From assembly GCA_030635415.1 (NCBI GenBank), contig DAOVYW010000060.1, positions 1-10,762 of the forward strand: a stretch of 10,762 nucleotides of DNA. The letters run 5' to 3'. The position numbers and the translations under genes are program-made. Shown one piece after another: positions 1 to 6,454 of the stretch; position 1 is the first letter of the stretch, and each line of letters begins with the position of its first letter. The notes under the pieces are model-generated. The model was not told the DNA's origin, did no database searches, and saw nothing but the letters and a program-made list of their open reading frames with translations. Source of the DNA: Candidatus Firestoneibacteriota bacterium (GTDB lineage: Bacteria > Oederibacteriota > JAAXVQ01 > JAUVAV01).

Positions 1-140
1 GCCTTAAAAAACGTCTTAATGGGTTTCAGCTTCTCCGCCTTAAAAAACGTCTTAATGGGTTTCAGCTTCTCCGCCTTAAAAAACGTCTTAATGGGTTTCA
101 GCTTCTCCGCCTTAAAAAACGTCTTAATGGGTTTCAGCTT
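1..140. repeat. 36-bp perfect tandem repeat, at least 3.9 copies
   Basis: Three complete identical 36-bp units (1-36, 37-72, 73-108) are followed by a 32-bp partial unit (109-140). The array begins at the window edge, so the true copy number is unknown. Each unit starts GCCTTAAAAAACGTC and ends GGTTTCAGCTTCTCC. No spacers separate the units, so this is a minisatellite rather than a CRISPR array. Because 36 is divisible by three, frames open in one unit stay open through all of them. On the plus strand an ORF at 19-237 repeats MGFSFSALKNVL. On the minus strand a frame from a GTG at 152 repeats EKLKPIKTFFKA and runs off the left edge. Perfect identity suggests recent expansion by slippage or recombination. 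Whether either strand is translated cannot be decided here. Confidence 0.95.
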
Positions 141-152
141 AAACTTTAGCAC

Positions 153-351
153 ATATCACCTGCCCAGAGTTAATTATACTGGTCTAGGCCTCTATTTTCA
201 ATTAAAACAAGAGTCCGACATTCTTATTATCGGATAAACTTATTATTAAATAAAGCAGAATGAGCAGGGGAAAAAGCACCTAAGTCCGACAGGCCCTCAG
301 AGAGAGGCGGCCTTCGTTGCGAAAAGATGGAAAAATGTTAGTGTCGGCAGG
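153..351. other. Intergenic region downstream of the UDG gene
   Basis: I see no gene here. The stretch holds two copies of AGTCCGACA (212-220 and 283-291) and a weak 5-bp inverted repeat TCCGA/TCGGA (214-218 and 229-234 region). On the minus strand, after the UDG stop, there is an imperfect GGCC/GGCC hairpin around 296-316 followed some 20 bases later by a short T-run. It is too weak to call a terminator with confidence. Confidence 0.4.
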
Positions 352-1086
352 CTATGCTTTAGGCGAGATTTGTTTTAATTCCAGGATTCCGGCTATCTTT
401 TTCATGTCTTCCCAGACCGGACGCTTATTTTGCGGATGATACAACAAGGCTGCCGGATGGAACGTTGGCACCAGAGGTATGGCATGATAAGTATAAATTT
501 TACCCCTTAAACGACCAATGGGTTCCTTCGAATCCAGTAAAGTCTGTGCCGCAAAGGATCCAAGAGCGCATATCAAGCGGGGACGAAGCATTTCCAGTTG
601 CTTGATTAAATAAGGTTGACAGGCGGCGATTTCTTCAGGCTTGGGATTTCGGTTTCCCGGCGGCCGGCATTTTAGTATATTACAGATATAGACTTGCTCG
701 CGTTTCAGGCCTATGGATTCTATTATCCGGGTAAGCAGCTTACCGGCGGCTCCTACAAAAGGTTTGCCTTCCCGGTCCTCGTCCGCGCCCGGCGCTTCTC
801 CCACGAAAACCAGAGAAGCTTCCGGATCGCCCTCGCCAAATACCACTTTTTTGCGCGTACCGGCCAGACTACATTTAGAACAGGTCTGGATATTCCTGGC
901 CAAGGTCTCCAGGCCCGGATGGCCGGGTATTTTATACCCATGGCCGGCGACTTTCTGTTTCGGAACCTCTCGTTTTAGGGGCTTATAAAAAATAATCGGA
1001 GTTTCACCCTGCTCGATGAAATTATTAACATAGCGCTTTAATGCCCGGACTACCAGCAATGCTTGCTCAGACGGGTGGGACCGCAT
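352..1086 (-). CDS. Family 4 (UDGa-type) uracil-DNA glycosylase, 4Fe-4S
   Basis: This 244-residue protein removes uracil from DNA to start base-excision repair. The glycosylase core begins near residue 58 and shows motif 1 GEAPGADED (97-105), followed by GKPFVGAAGKLL (107-118), and the C-terminal motif FHPAALL (209-215). Four cysteines match the family 4 iron-sulfur ligands: Cys69 and Cys72 (CSKC), Cys140 (in KCRPPGNRNP) and Cys156 (in ACQPYL). An N-terminal extension of about 55 residues precedes the core, as in the longer members first annotated as phage SPO1 polymerase-like proteins. The ATG at 1086 overlaps the TAA of the PorV-like gene by one base (TAATG), and a GGAGGGAAG ribosome site lies just upstream inside that gene, so the two are probably translationally coupled. 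Family assignment is secure; the substrate range of this member is inferred. Confidence 0.94.
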   Translation of the reverse strand: MRSHPSEQALLVVRALKRYVNNFIEQGETPIIFYKPLKREVPKQKVAGHGYKIPGHPGLETLARNIQTCSKCSLAGTRKKVVFGEGDPEASLVFVGEAPGADEDREGKPFVGAAGKLLTRIIESIGLKREQVYICNILKCRPPGNRNPKPEEIAACQPYLIKQLEMLRPRLICALGSFAAQTLLDSKEPIGRLRGKIYTYHAIPLVPTFHPAALLYHPQNKRPVWEDMKKIAGILELKQISPKA

Positions 1087-2063
1087 TACTGCTTCTTCCC
1101 TCCGGCCGCTTTGGAGCCTGCTGAAAGAATGTCCGTCACCAGTGAAAATAAGTGCGTTAGACCGGCATCTGCGGCTTTTGCTCCCGCCAGCGCGTAATCT
1201 ATCCGAATTTTTATCGCCTGATTTATGAAAAAGCTGAAACCGGCGCCAACAGTAAATCGTCCCTGATCCACTCCGGCACGAATGGTTAGTTGTGGTAGCA
1301 GATAGTATTCAGCACCCAGATGGTATCCATATTCTGTGATTGCGTCACTGGTATATGAAAACTCCAGCGTTCCATCCATAGCCAAGACTAAGCGTTCTGC
1401 TAATCCGGTTAATTCCAGACCAGCACGGGTAAACATTGGGATACGGTCATTATGTCCTTCGACCCAGCCGAGATTCGTATACATATCCTGAATCACGAGT
1501 CCCCATTTTATATTCGGAGAAACTGCTTGCCATACACTCAAGTCCAGCCCGAATCCCTTTGCTGATTCTTCATCCAGGTTGTGCAGAATCAGCTTGGTAT
1601 TTACTCCCAGAGCGAACCCCCGGCCCAGAGTAGCTGCAACTGAAAACAGAAACGTGTTTTGGGCGTCTCCAAAAATTCGTTCCGGTTCCGGCCGGTTGCT
1701 GGTTCTAGCCTCAATTTCCCCTCCTGCGGAAAAATTTATCCAGGAAAGAGCCAAGGCGTACTTCCCTTGATCAGCCGCTTTATGGACATGGCAATAATTA
1801 AGAAAATTCCAGGAACGCTCCCAGCCAAGCAAAGCGGTCTGGGATGCTATTCCATCCCCAAAAAGACCAACCAGCGCTGCGGGATTCCAATATGCGGCTG
1901 CCGCATCTATGCTGGTCGCGGTCCCGGCATTTCCCATGCCCAGTGCTCTGGCTCCCACACCGGAACGTAAGTAAGGCGCGGCATCTCCGGCTGATTCCCC
2001 GGCCATCATCTGGCCGGCCGGTAAAAGTAAAATAGTTAATATTATTCCTGCCCGTAATAACAT
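1086..2063 (-). CDS. PorV/UPF0164-family outer-membrane beta-barrel protein
   Basis: This is a 325-residue exported protein. Residues 1-22 form a signal peptide (hydrophobic run IILTILLLPAG, then a likely cut after QMMA). The mature N-terminus carries the family signature: YLRSGVGARALGMGNAGTA (about 29-47) and AAYWNPAAL (about 52-60). The rest is alternating hydrophobic/polar strands with aromatic girdles, as expected for a FadL-like barrel, ending in a strand-like segment before a Lys/Gly tail. In Bacteroidetes, PorV-type barrels work with type IX secretion and bind C-terminal signal domains; most UPF0164 members elsewhere are uncharacterised. I chose the ATG at 2063 because AAAGGA sits 6 bases upstream and the signal peptide starts there. 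A TTG at 2084 would add seven residues. It follows the S8 peptidase gene after a 133-bp gap containing a palindrome and overlaps the UDG gene by one base. Confidence 0.85.
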   Translation of the reverse strand: MLLRAGIILTILLLPAGQMMAGESAGDAAPYLRSGVGARALGMGNAGTATSIDAAAAYWNPAALVGLFGDGIASQTALLGWERSWNFLNYCHVHKAADQGKYALALSWINFSAGGEIEARTSNRPEPERIFGDAQNTFLFSVAATLGRGFALGVNTKLILHNLDEESAKGFGLDLSVWQAVSPNIKWGLVIQDMYTNLGWVEGHNDRIPMFTRAGLELTGLAERLVLAMDGTLEFSYTSDAITEYGYHLGAEYYLLPQLTIRAGVDQGRFTVGAGFSFFINQAIKIRIDYALAGAKAADAGLTHLFSLVTDILSAGSKAAGGKKQ

Positions 2064-2129
2064 ATAAAATCCTTTATGCCGCAATTTTATCCTGTTTTTT
2101 CAATCTCTCGAAAGCTGAGATATGCCTAC

Positions 2130-2157
2130 GTAGGGGCGTTTAATTAAACGCCCCTAC
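2130..2157. repeat. 28-bp perfect palindrome (GTAGGGGC family)
   Basis: The left arm GTAGGGGCGTTTAA is followed immediately by its exact reverse complement TTAAACGCCCCTAC, giving a perfect 14+14 palindrome with no loop base. It sits between the peptidase and PorV-like genes. The outer eight bases are shared with the palindromes at 6369-6396 and, in part, 9322-9396, while the core differs, so it belongs to a dispersed repeat family. No T-run follows on the minus strand, so an intrinsic terminator is not supported. Confidence 0.9.
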
Positions 2158-2196
2158 AAATGCCGGTGGCCCTAATGAACGTTCCCTTTAATATTT

Positions 2197-3846
2197 TTAT
2201 CTCAATACCGCTATTTTATTCCTATAGCGTTTCTCATCCAGTTCCAGCGTAAAGGGATACACCCCGTTCGCCACTACGGCCCCGCTTCCATTCCTGCCAT
2301 CCCAGGCAATAATTTTTCCAGGCCAAACCTTGCTGCCGGGCATCTCTATCTTCCTCACCCTACTCCCCATGGCGTCATAAATACAAAGACGAACGCTTGA
2401 AACCTCTTGTACTACTTCCAACGGAATAACAATATAAGTCAACTCTCCAGTACTTGGGTTATATGGGTTGGGATAATTATACGTTGCCCGGCCTGATTTC
2501 CTGGGAGTAAAAGTTGTCTCTTGGGTTAGGGCTTGATATAAATTTACTCTTCCCCATCCCAAATATTGGTTCCATCCGTCGGTATCATTCAATAAAGAAC
2601 CGGTTTTTTCAGCCGTCGTCAAAATCAAGTTTTCCACCTCATCCGGGGTACGCTCGGGAGCCTGAGCCAAAAGCATAGCTGCGGTTCCAGCCACCATAGG
2701 ACAGGCCATCGATGTTCCCATGGCATAAACATAGGATGATATGCTACTGTTAAAAGTACTGAAAATCATTTCGCTGGTTGGGCCTTCATCACCGCCAGGC
2801 GCGGCCACATCCACATATTTATTGTACCCCGAATAACTCGACCGGTAGCCGCTATAATTGCAGGCCGCCACAGAAATAACATGATCATAAGCCGCCGGAT
2901 AGCTAACCGGATTCCCTTCAAGTGCCTTATTGCCGGCCGCGGCCACAACCACACATCCCTGCTGGTAGGCATAAAGCACGGCGTCTCTGAGAGTCATGCC
3001 GAAGTCTTCCCCTCCCAAACTCAGATTAATCACCCTGGCTCCATGGTTCACCGCCCAGATTATGCCTTGGGCTATAATAAAATCATTGCCCTGGCCGTCA
3101 GCACCCATCACCTTGATGGGCATAAGTTTAACCACATTAATATCAGCCACCGCTGTTCCGGCAATGCCAATACCATTGTTGGTTTGAGCGGCAGCAATAC
3201 CGGCCACTATGGTTCCATGACCAAAGTCATCGTCTCCCTTACCGCCGGAATTAATAAAATCCTTTCCCGGAACCAATCTACCGGCCAGGTCCTCGTGATC
3301 TAGCCTTATCCCGGAATCCACAATGGCAATCACTACCTCGGCTCCGCCTGCCATCAGGCTTTCTGCTACCACTTTGTCGGCTGCTATATCTTCTACCCAC
3401 CATTGATTTCCACTCTGGTAATAAGTATCATCCGGCCCGTTCGTCAGAGGTGTAAAGGCGATCCTCTTATAATTCGGCTCGGAATATTCCACTAATTGTG
3501 AGGTTCGTAAAGCTCTCAACACCTCGTCTCGCGTCCGTCCGGCAGCAAAAGTCAGGTGCTGAATTCCGAGCTGCTCAATCTGTCCGGAAAAATCCAATCT
3601 TTCTTGTAGCAGTAAAGCACTGCGTAAAATAGCTAACCGGGGGTCTTTTAATCCCAAGCGCTCGGCTTCCTGGTCCAGTGTGGCTTGAGAAATTCCGGAC
3701 CGAAATTTAACCAGTACTTCTCCCGGTTTAGCATCTCCAGGCCCGGGAAGTCCGGCTTCTCCCTGAACTGGATTTACCAACAGGCCCAGGAGCGCTATGA
3801 CTAGAAGATAGGAAGTTAACCTGGCTGGATTTTTATAGGATTTCAT
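2197..3846 (-). CDS. Secreted S8 (subtilisin-like) serine peptidase with FlgD-like C-terminal domain
   Basis: A 549-residue exported protease. Residues 1-29 form a signal peptide. Residues about 41-130 look like an inhibitory propeptide of the fervidolysin type (PGEVLVKFRSG through VEYSEPNY). The catalytic domain runs from about 145 to 440 with the complete triad: Asp177 (AIVDSG), His210 (FGHGTIVAG) and Ser379 (GTSMACP), plus the oxyanion Asn306 (AAAGN). Residues about 455-549 form an FlgD-like/type IX-like beta domain with YPNPYNPST, WDGRNGSG and GVYPFTL, ending KIAVLR. The protein is therefore probably active outside the cytoplasm and perhaps surface-anchored or exported through the outer membrane. 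Its ATG follows the coaBC stop directly (TAAATG) and has no clear ribosome site of its own, suggesting reinitiation. In many genomes priA follows coaBC; here the peptidase takes that place. Substrate is unknown. Confidence 0.95.
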   Translation of the reverse strand: MKSYKNPARLTSYLLVIALLGLLVNPVQGEAGLPGPGDAKPGEVLVKFRSGISQATLDQEAERLGLKDPRLAILRSALLLQERLDFSGQIEQLGIQHLTFAAGRTRDEVLRALRTSQLVEYSEPNYKRIAFTPLTNGPDDTYYQSGNQWWVEDIAADKVVAESLMAGGAEVVIAIVDSGIRLDHEDLAGRLVPGKDFINSGGKGDDDFGHGTIVAGIAAAQTNNGIGIAGTAVADINVVKLMPIKVMGADGQGNDFIIAQGIIWAVNHGARVINLSLGGEDFGMTLRDAVLYAYQQGCVVVAAAGNKALEGNPVSYPAAYDHVISVAACNYSGYRSSYSGYNKYVDVAAPGGDEGPTSEMIFSTFNSSISSYVYAMGTSMACPMVAGTAAMLLAQAPERTPDEVENLILTTAEKTGSLLNDTDGWNQYLGWGRVNLYQALTQETTFTPRKSGRATYNYPNPYNPSTGELTYIVIPLEVVQEVSSVRLCIYDAMGSRVRKIEMPGSKVWPGKIIAWDGRNGSGAVVANGVYPFTLELDEKRYRNKIAVLR

Positions 3847-5055
3847 TTACTGTTTCGCTTGTTTAGCAGACAACAATTCTTCCAACTGATCAAGAATTAT
3901 AGCCGCAGTTTGATGTTTGTCCTGCCGGGGCAATTCCCGGACCGCATCCGAATCATCTATGAGAAGCACACGGGCGGCCTCCGCGCCAAAAGCGTCCTCC
4001 GGGCCGGAAGCATGATTAACGATTATTAAATCAAGATTTTTGGCTTTTCGCTTGGCAATCCCGGCTGGGACCAGGTTATGGGTTTCCGCCGCGAATCCTA
4101 CCAATATCTGTTTTTGCTTGCGACGTCCCATCTCCATAAGAATATCCGGATTCTGCTCCAGGGGAATGGCTGACTGCGCGGGGTATTTTTTAAGCTTGCC
4201 TTGACAAATCTCTGCCGGCCTGAAATCGGCCACTGCCGCGGCCGCGATTACTATATCAGTTTCCGGGAACTCCGGCATAACGACATCATACATTTCCCGG
4301 GCGGTGTTGACATTGACTATCCGTACACCAGACGGTGCAGCCAGGTTTACCGGCCCTGAAACCAGGCTGACTTCCGCTCCCCGGCGCCCGGCTTCCATTG
4401 CCAGAGCATATCCCATTCTGCCGGAAGAACGGTTGGATAAAAACCGGATGGCATCCCATGGTTCCCGGGTCGGTCCGGCTGTGATAAGTATCCTGTATCC
4501 GGACAATTTCCCCTTGGTAATCAAGACCTTCCGGACTGCGTCGAGAATCTCCCCGTTATCAGCCAAGCGGCCCTCCCCTATATCACCGCAAGCCAACTCT
4601 CCGGTTCCTGGTTGCACAAAGGCATGTCCCGCAGCGACCAGCCGCTTAATATTTTCCTGGGTTAAAGGATTTTTCCACATATGGGTATTCATGGCCGGCG
4701 CCCACAGGACGGGCACTTCGGCCGCCAATATGAGGGCGGCTAGAAGATCATTCGCCCGGCCGGATGCTGTTCGCGCCAGAAGATCAGCTGTCGCCGGCAC
4801 CAGCAGGATAAGATCCGGCCACTTGGCTAGTGAAATGTGGGGAACCGGAGCTTCAGTCCCGGAAAACAACTCTGTGGCCACCGGCCTGCCGGTCAGGGCT
4901 TGAAAAGTCAAGGGGGTTATAAATCGACAGGCATTTCTGGTCATGACAACCGTTACCTGGCAATTTTCCCGGATTAGGCTACGCGTGATTTCCGCGGCTT
5001 TATATGCGGCAATGCCGCCAGAAACTCCTAACAGTACCCGCCGGTCCTTTAACAT
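3847..5055 (-). CDS. coaBC: Bifunctional phosphopantothenoylcysteine decarboxylase/phosphopantothenate-cysteine ligase
   Basis: CoaBC makes 4'-phosphopantetheine for coenzyme A: the CoaB half joins phosphopantothenate to cysteine using CTP, and the FMN-dependent CoaC half decarboxylates the product. In the 402-residue form, the N-terminal CoaC flavoprotein domain (1-180) has GVSGGIAAYKA (10-20), catalytic His73, the PAMNTHMW substrate motif (120-127, Asn123) and Cys156 in ACGD. These closely match the known catalytic positions of E. coli Dfp (His75, Asn125, Cys158). The CoaB domain (186-402) has ITAGPTREPWDAIRFLSNRS (191-210), the lysine-rich GKLKK (286-290) and FAAET (321-325). I chose the ATG at 5055, four bases after the rpoZ stop. 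A further in-frame ATG at 5118 would overlap rpoZ by 59 bases and add 21 basic residues with no family counterpart. The stop abuts the peptidase start. Confidence 0.96.
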   Translation of the reverse strand: MLKDRRVLLGVSGGIAAYKAAEITRSLIRENCQVTVVMTRNACRFITPLTFQALTGRPVATELFSGTEAPVPHISLAKWPDLILLVPATADLLARTASGRANDLLAALILAAEVPVLWAPAMNTHMWKNPLTQENIKRLVAAGHAFVQPGTGELACGDIGEGRLADNGEILDAVRKVLITKGKLSGYRILITAGPTREPWDAIRFLSNRSSGRMGYALAMEAGRRGAEVSLVSGPVNLAAPSGVRIVNVNTAREMYDVVMPEFPETDIVIAAAAVADFRPAEICQGKLKKYPAQSAIPLEQNPDILMEMGRRKQKQILVGFAAETHNLVPAGIAKRKAKNLDLIIVNHASGPEDAFGAEAARVLLIDDSDAVRELPRQDKHQTAAIILDQLEELLSAKQAKQ

Positions 5056-5059
5056 TGTT

Positions 5060-5269
5060 TTATTTTTTCTCTTCCGCCGGTTTTTCTCCGTCTTCCTGTT
5101 TTTCCCGCAGGTATTCATTCATTGCCATGGTGCTGACTTTATCATTGGTGGTGTTGGCTTCCGGCATCTCACCATCAGCGATTCTTCTGGCCTTAATTGA
5201 CATACGGGCTACTGCTTCATACTTGCTTCCTATTCTATCAACTATTTTCTCAAAGTCCAAGTGATGCAT
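5060..5269 (-). CDS. rpoZ: DNA-directed RNA polymerase omega subunit
   Basis: This 69-residue protein is the small omega subunit, which binds the beta' subunit and helps core assembly. The diagnostic stretch is SKYEAVARMSIKARRIADG (15-33), followed after a short linker by KVSTMAMNEYLREK (44-57), equivalent to the K.vt.AL.Ei segment of other omegas. The C-terminal tail is short and highly charged. The start is fixed by a strong AAGGAGG ribosome site (5278-5284) eight bases from the ATG, one of the best in the cluster. Position between gmk and coaBC is the classical one. An 89-bp gap separates it from gmk and contains a short CGCC/GGCG hairpin (5300-5311). Confidence 0.93.
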   Translation of the reverse strand: MHHLDFEKIVDRIGSKYEAVARMSIKARRIADGEMPEANTTNDKVSTMAMNEYLREKQEDGEKPAEEKK

Positions 5270-5358
5270 TTATACTTCCTCCTTCTTTTTTGGAACTCTC
5301 GCCAATAGGCGCTTGTGTATTATTTTACTAACCAGTTCCTGTTGTGGAAAACCCTTTT

Positions 5359-5937
5359 TCATCGCTTTCGCACTTTCAGCCGTTCAGCGGTCAGAACCGC
5401 CTCGATTTGACGCACTGCCTCCGGCAACTGCCGGTTAATCACTACATAATCATAGTTCAGAGCCTGCGCCATTTCCAATCGGGCATGACGCAGCCGTCCG
5501 CTTATAGTTGGGCGCTCATCCGTACCCCGGCCGCGCAGCCGGGCTTCCAAGGCCTTAAATGAAGGCGGCTTTATAAAAATCAATATAGCCTCCGGGTTAA
5601 AGCGTTTGACGGCTAATCCTCCCTGAACATCAATTACCAGAACTATATCCCGCCCAGCCCGTTGCTGCTTTTCCACCTCCGCCTTCAGTGTCCCATAGTA
5701 GTGACCATGGACTTGCGCCCATTCCAGGAACTGCTGGGCCCGTATGGATTTTTGAAATCCCGCTTTATCGATAAAATAATATTCCCGGCCATAGCGTTCT
5801 CGTCCGCGGGGCGACCGCGTAGTCATTGAGATGCTTTGGCTCAGAAGACGGTCATGGCGTAATAAACGCTCACAGATGGTGGTTTTCCCGCCGCCCGAAG
5901 GAGAGGAGATTACTATCAGCAAGCCCCGTTTCGGCAT
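5359..5937 (-). CDS. gmk: Guanylate kinase
   Basis: Gmk phosphorylates GMP to GDP with ATP in the cytoplasm. The 192-residue product shows the P-loop SSPSGGGKTT (11-20), the GMP-binding region SMTTRSPRGRERYGREYYF (37-55), FLEWAQVHGHYYGT (70-83), the Walker B-like IDVQGG (102-107), a lid containing RGRGTDER (135-142) and the closing YDYVVIN (162-168). The length is typical for bacterial Gmk. The first P-loop residue is Ser instead of the common Gly, a variation seen elsewhere in the family. The ATG at 5937 overlaps the remA TGA by one base (TGATG); a TTG three bases upstream is a weaker alternative start. This overlap suggests coupled translation with remA. Confidence 0.96.
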   Translation of the reverse strand: MPKRGLLIVISSPSGGGKTTICERLLRHDRLLSQSISMTTRSPRGRERYGREYYFIDKAGFQKSIRAQQFLEWAQVHGHYYGTLKAEVEKQQRAGRDIVLVIDVQGGLAVKRFNPEAILIFIKPPSFKALEARLRGRGTDERPTISGRLRHARLEMAQALNYDYVVINRQLPEAVRQIEAVLTAERLKVRKR

Positions 5938-6236
5938 CAAGTTTTAGACGCTCCGCCGCGGCCCTGGGAATATGTTTTATGCTCTGCCCCTGCTCCTTCA
6001 CCCTCAAGGCGCTGGGCGATAGTCTCAGGCTGCAAGGCCGAAAGAATAACATGGTCAGAATCCATTATAATGATCGCCCGCGTGCGCCGTCCCTGGGTGG
6101 CATCCACTAATTTGCCGGCGGTTGTGGCCTGCTCCCGCAGGCGCTTAATGGGTGAAGAGTCAGGCGCAATAATCGCCACTACTCTTTTTGCCGCTACCGT
6201 ATTGCCATATCCAATAGGAATAATATTATTGATCAT
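5937..6236 (-). CDS. remA: RemA/DUF370 family DNA-binding regulator
   Basis: RemA was characterised in Bacillus subtilis as a DNA-binding activator of biofilm-matrix genes. The 99-residue product aligns along nearly its whole first 77 residues: IIPIGYGNTVAAKRVVAI, DSSPIKRL, LVDATQGRRTRAIIIMDSDH and VILSALQPETIAQRL. Residues corresponding to those implicated in B. subtilis RemA function are present at the same numbers: Arg18, Pro29, Arg50 and Arg51. The tail from 78 to 99 is rich in Gly, Glu and Ser and is not conserved. Because the organism appears to be diderm, the target genes may differ. The gene sits directly upstream of gmk, as in Firmicutes, but a repeat element separates it from yicC. 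The ATG at 6236 has only a weak GGAAA ribosome site. Its own promoter in the gap to yicC is possible but not convincing. Confidence 0.93.
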   Translation of the reverse strand: MINNIIPIGYGNTVAAKRVVAIIAPDSSPIKRLREQATTAGKLVDATQGRRTRAIIIMDSDHVILSALQPETIAQRLEGEGAGAEHKTYSQGRGGASKT

Positions 6237-6291
6237 AATTATTGATTTCCGATAGTATTACTTACGTTACGTAAAATATTGTAATAGTATT

Positions 6292-6432
6292 GAATGGCAC
6301 TAACTTAAGATGTTTTTAAATGATTTCTGTATAAAATCTCATTAATTTTGCATGTAATCCTGTATTATGTAGGGGCACGGCACGCCGTGCCCCTACTTGA
6401 ACGCCGAAAAAGTGTCTAAGTTAGTGCCATTC
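6292..6432. mobile_element. 141-bp MITE-like element with terminal inverted repeats
   Basis: The left end GAATGGCACTAACTTAAGA (6292-6310) and the right end TCTAAGTTAGTGCCATTC (6415-6432) are inverted repeats that match over 16 outer bases with one extra A further in. The interior is A+T-rich, has no coding capacity, and carries the 28-bp GTAGGGGC palindrome at 6369-6396. Size, terminal repeats and lack of an ORF fit a non-autonomous transposable element. No clear target-site duplication is visible: the flanks are TATT on the left and GTCC on the right. It separates yicC from remA, which are normally adjacent. No matching transposase is in the window. Confidence 0.65.
6369..6396. repeat. 28-bp GTAGGGGC-family palindrome inside the MITE-like element
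   Basis: Arms GTAGGGGCACGGC and GCCGTGCCCCTAC are exact reverse complements separated by AC. The total length (28 bp) and the outer eight bases equal those of the palindrome at 2130-2157, but the core is G+C-rich instead of TTAATTAA. Confidence 0.9.
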
Positions 6433-6454
6433 GTCCGACAGTCTCCTGGAAATT

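Noticed and set aside
1..140. CRISPR array
   Set aside because: The repeat length is in range and its minus-strand end GAAAC recalls CRISPR repeats, but units follow each other without spacers and no cas genes are present.
2881..3303. Plus-strand ORF of 140 codons opposite the peptidase
   Set aside because: It is antisense to the catalytic domain of the subtilase and shows no domain or ribosome site.
4304..4903. Plus-strand ORF of 199 codons opposite coaBC
   Set aside because: It lies entirely antisense to a clear coaBC gene, has a composition typical of a shadow frame and no recognisable domain.
5056..5118. N-terminal extension of CoaBC from the ATG at 5118
   Set aside because: It overlaps rpoZ in another frame, encodes a Lys/Arg/Asn-rich string, and the conserved domain starts right after the ATG at 5055.
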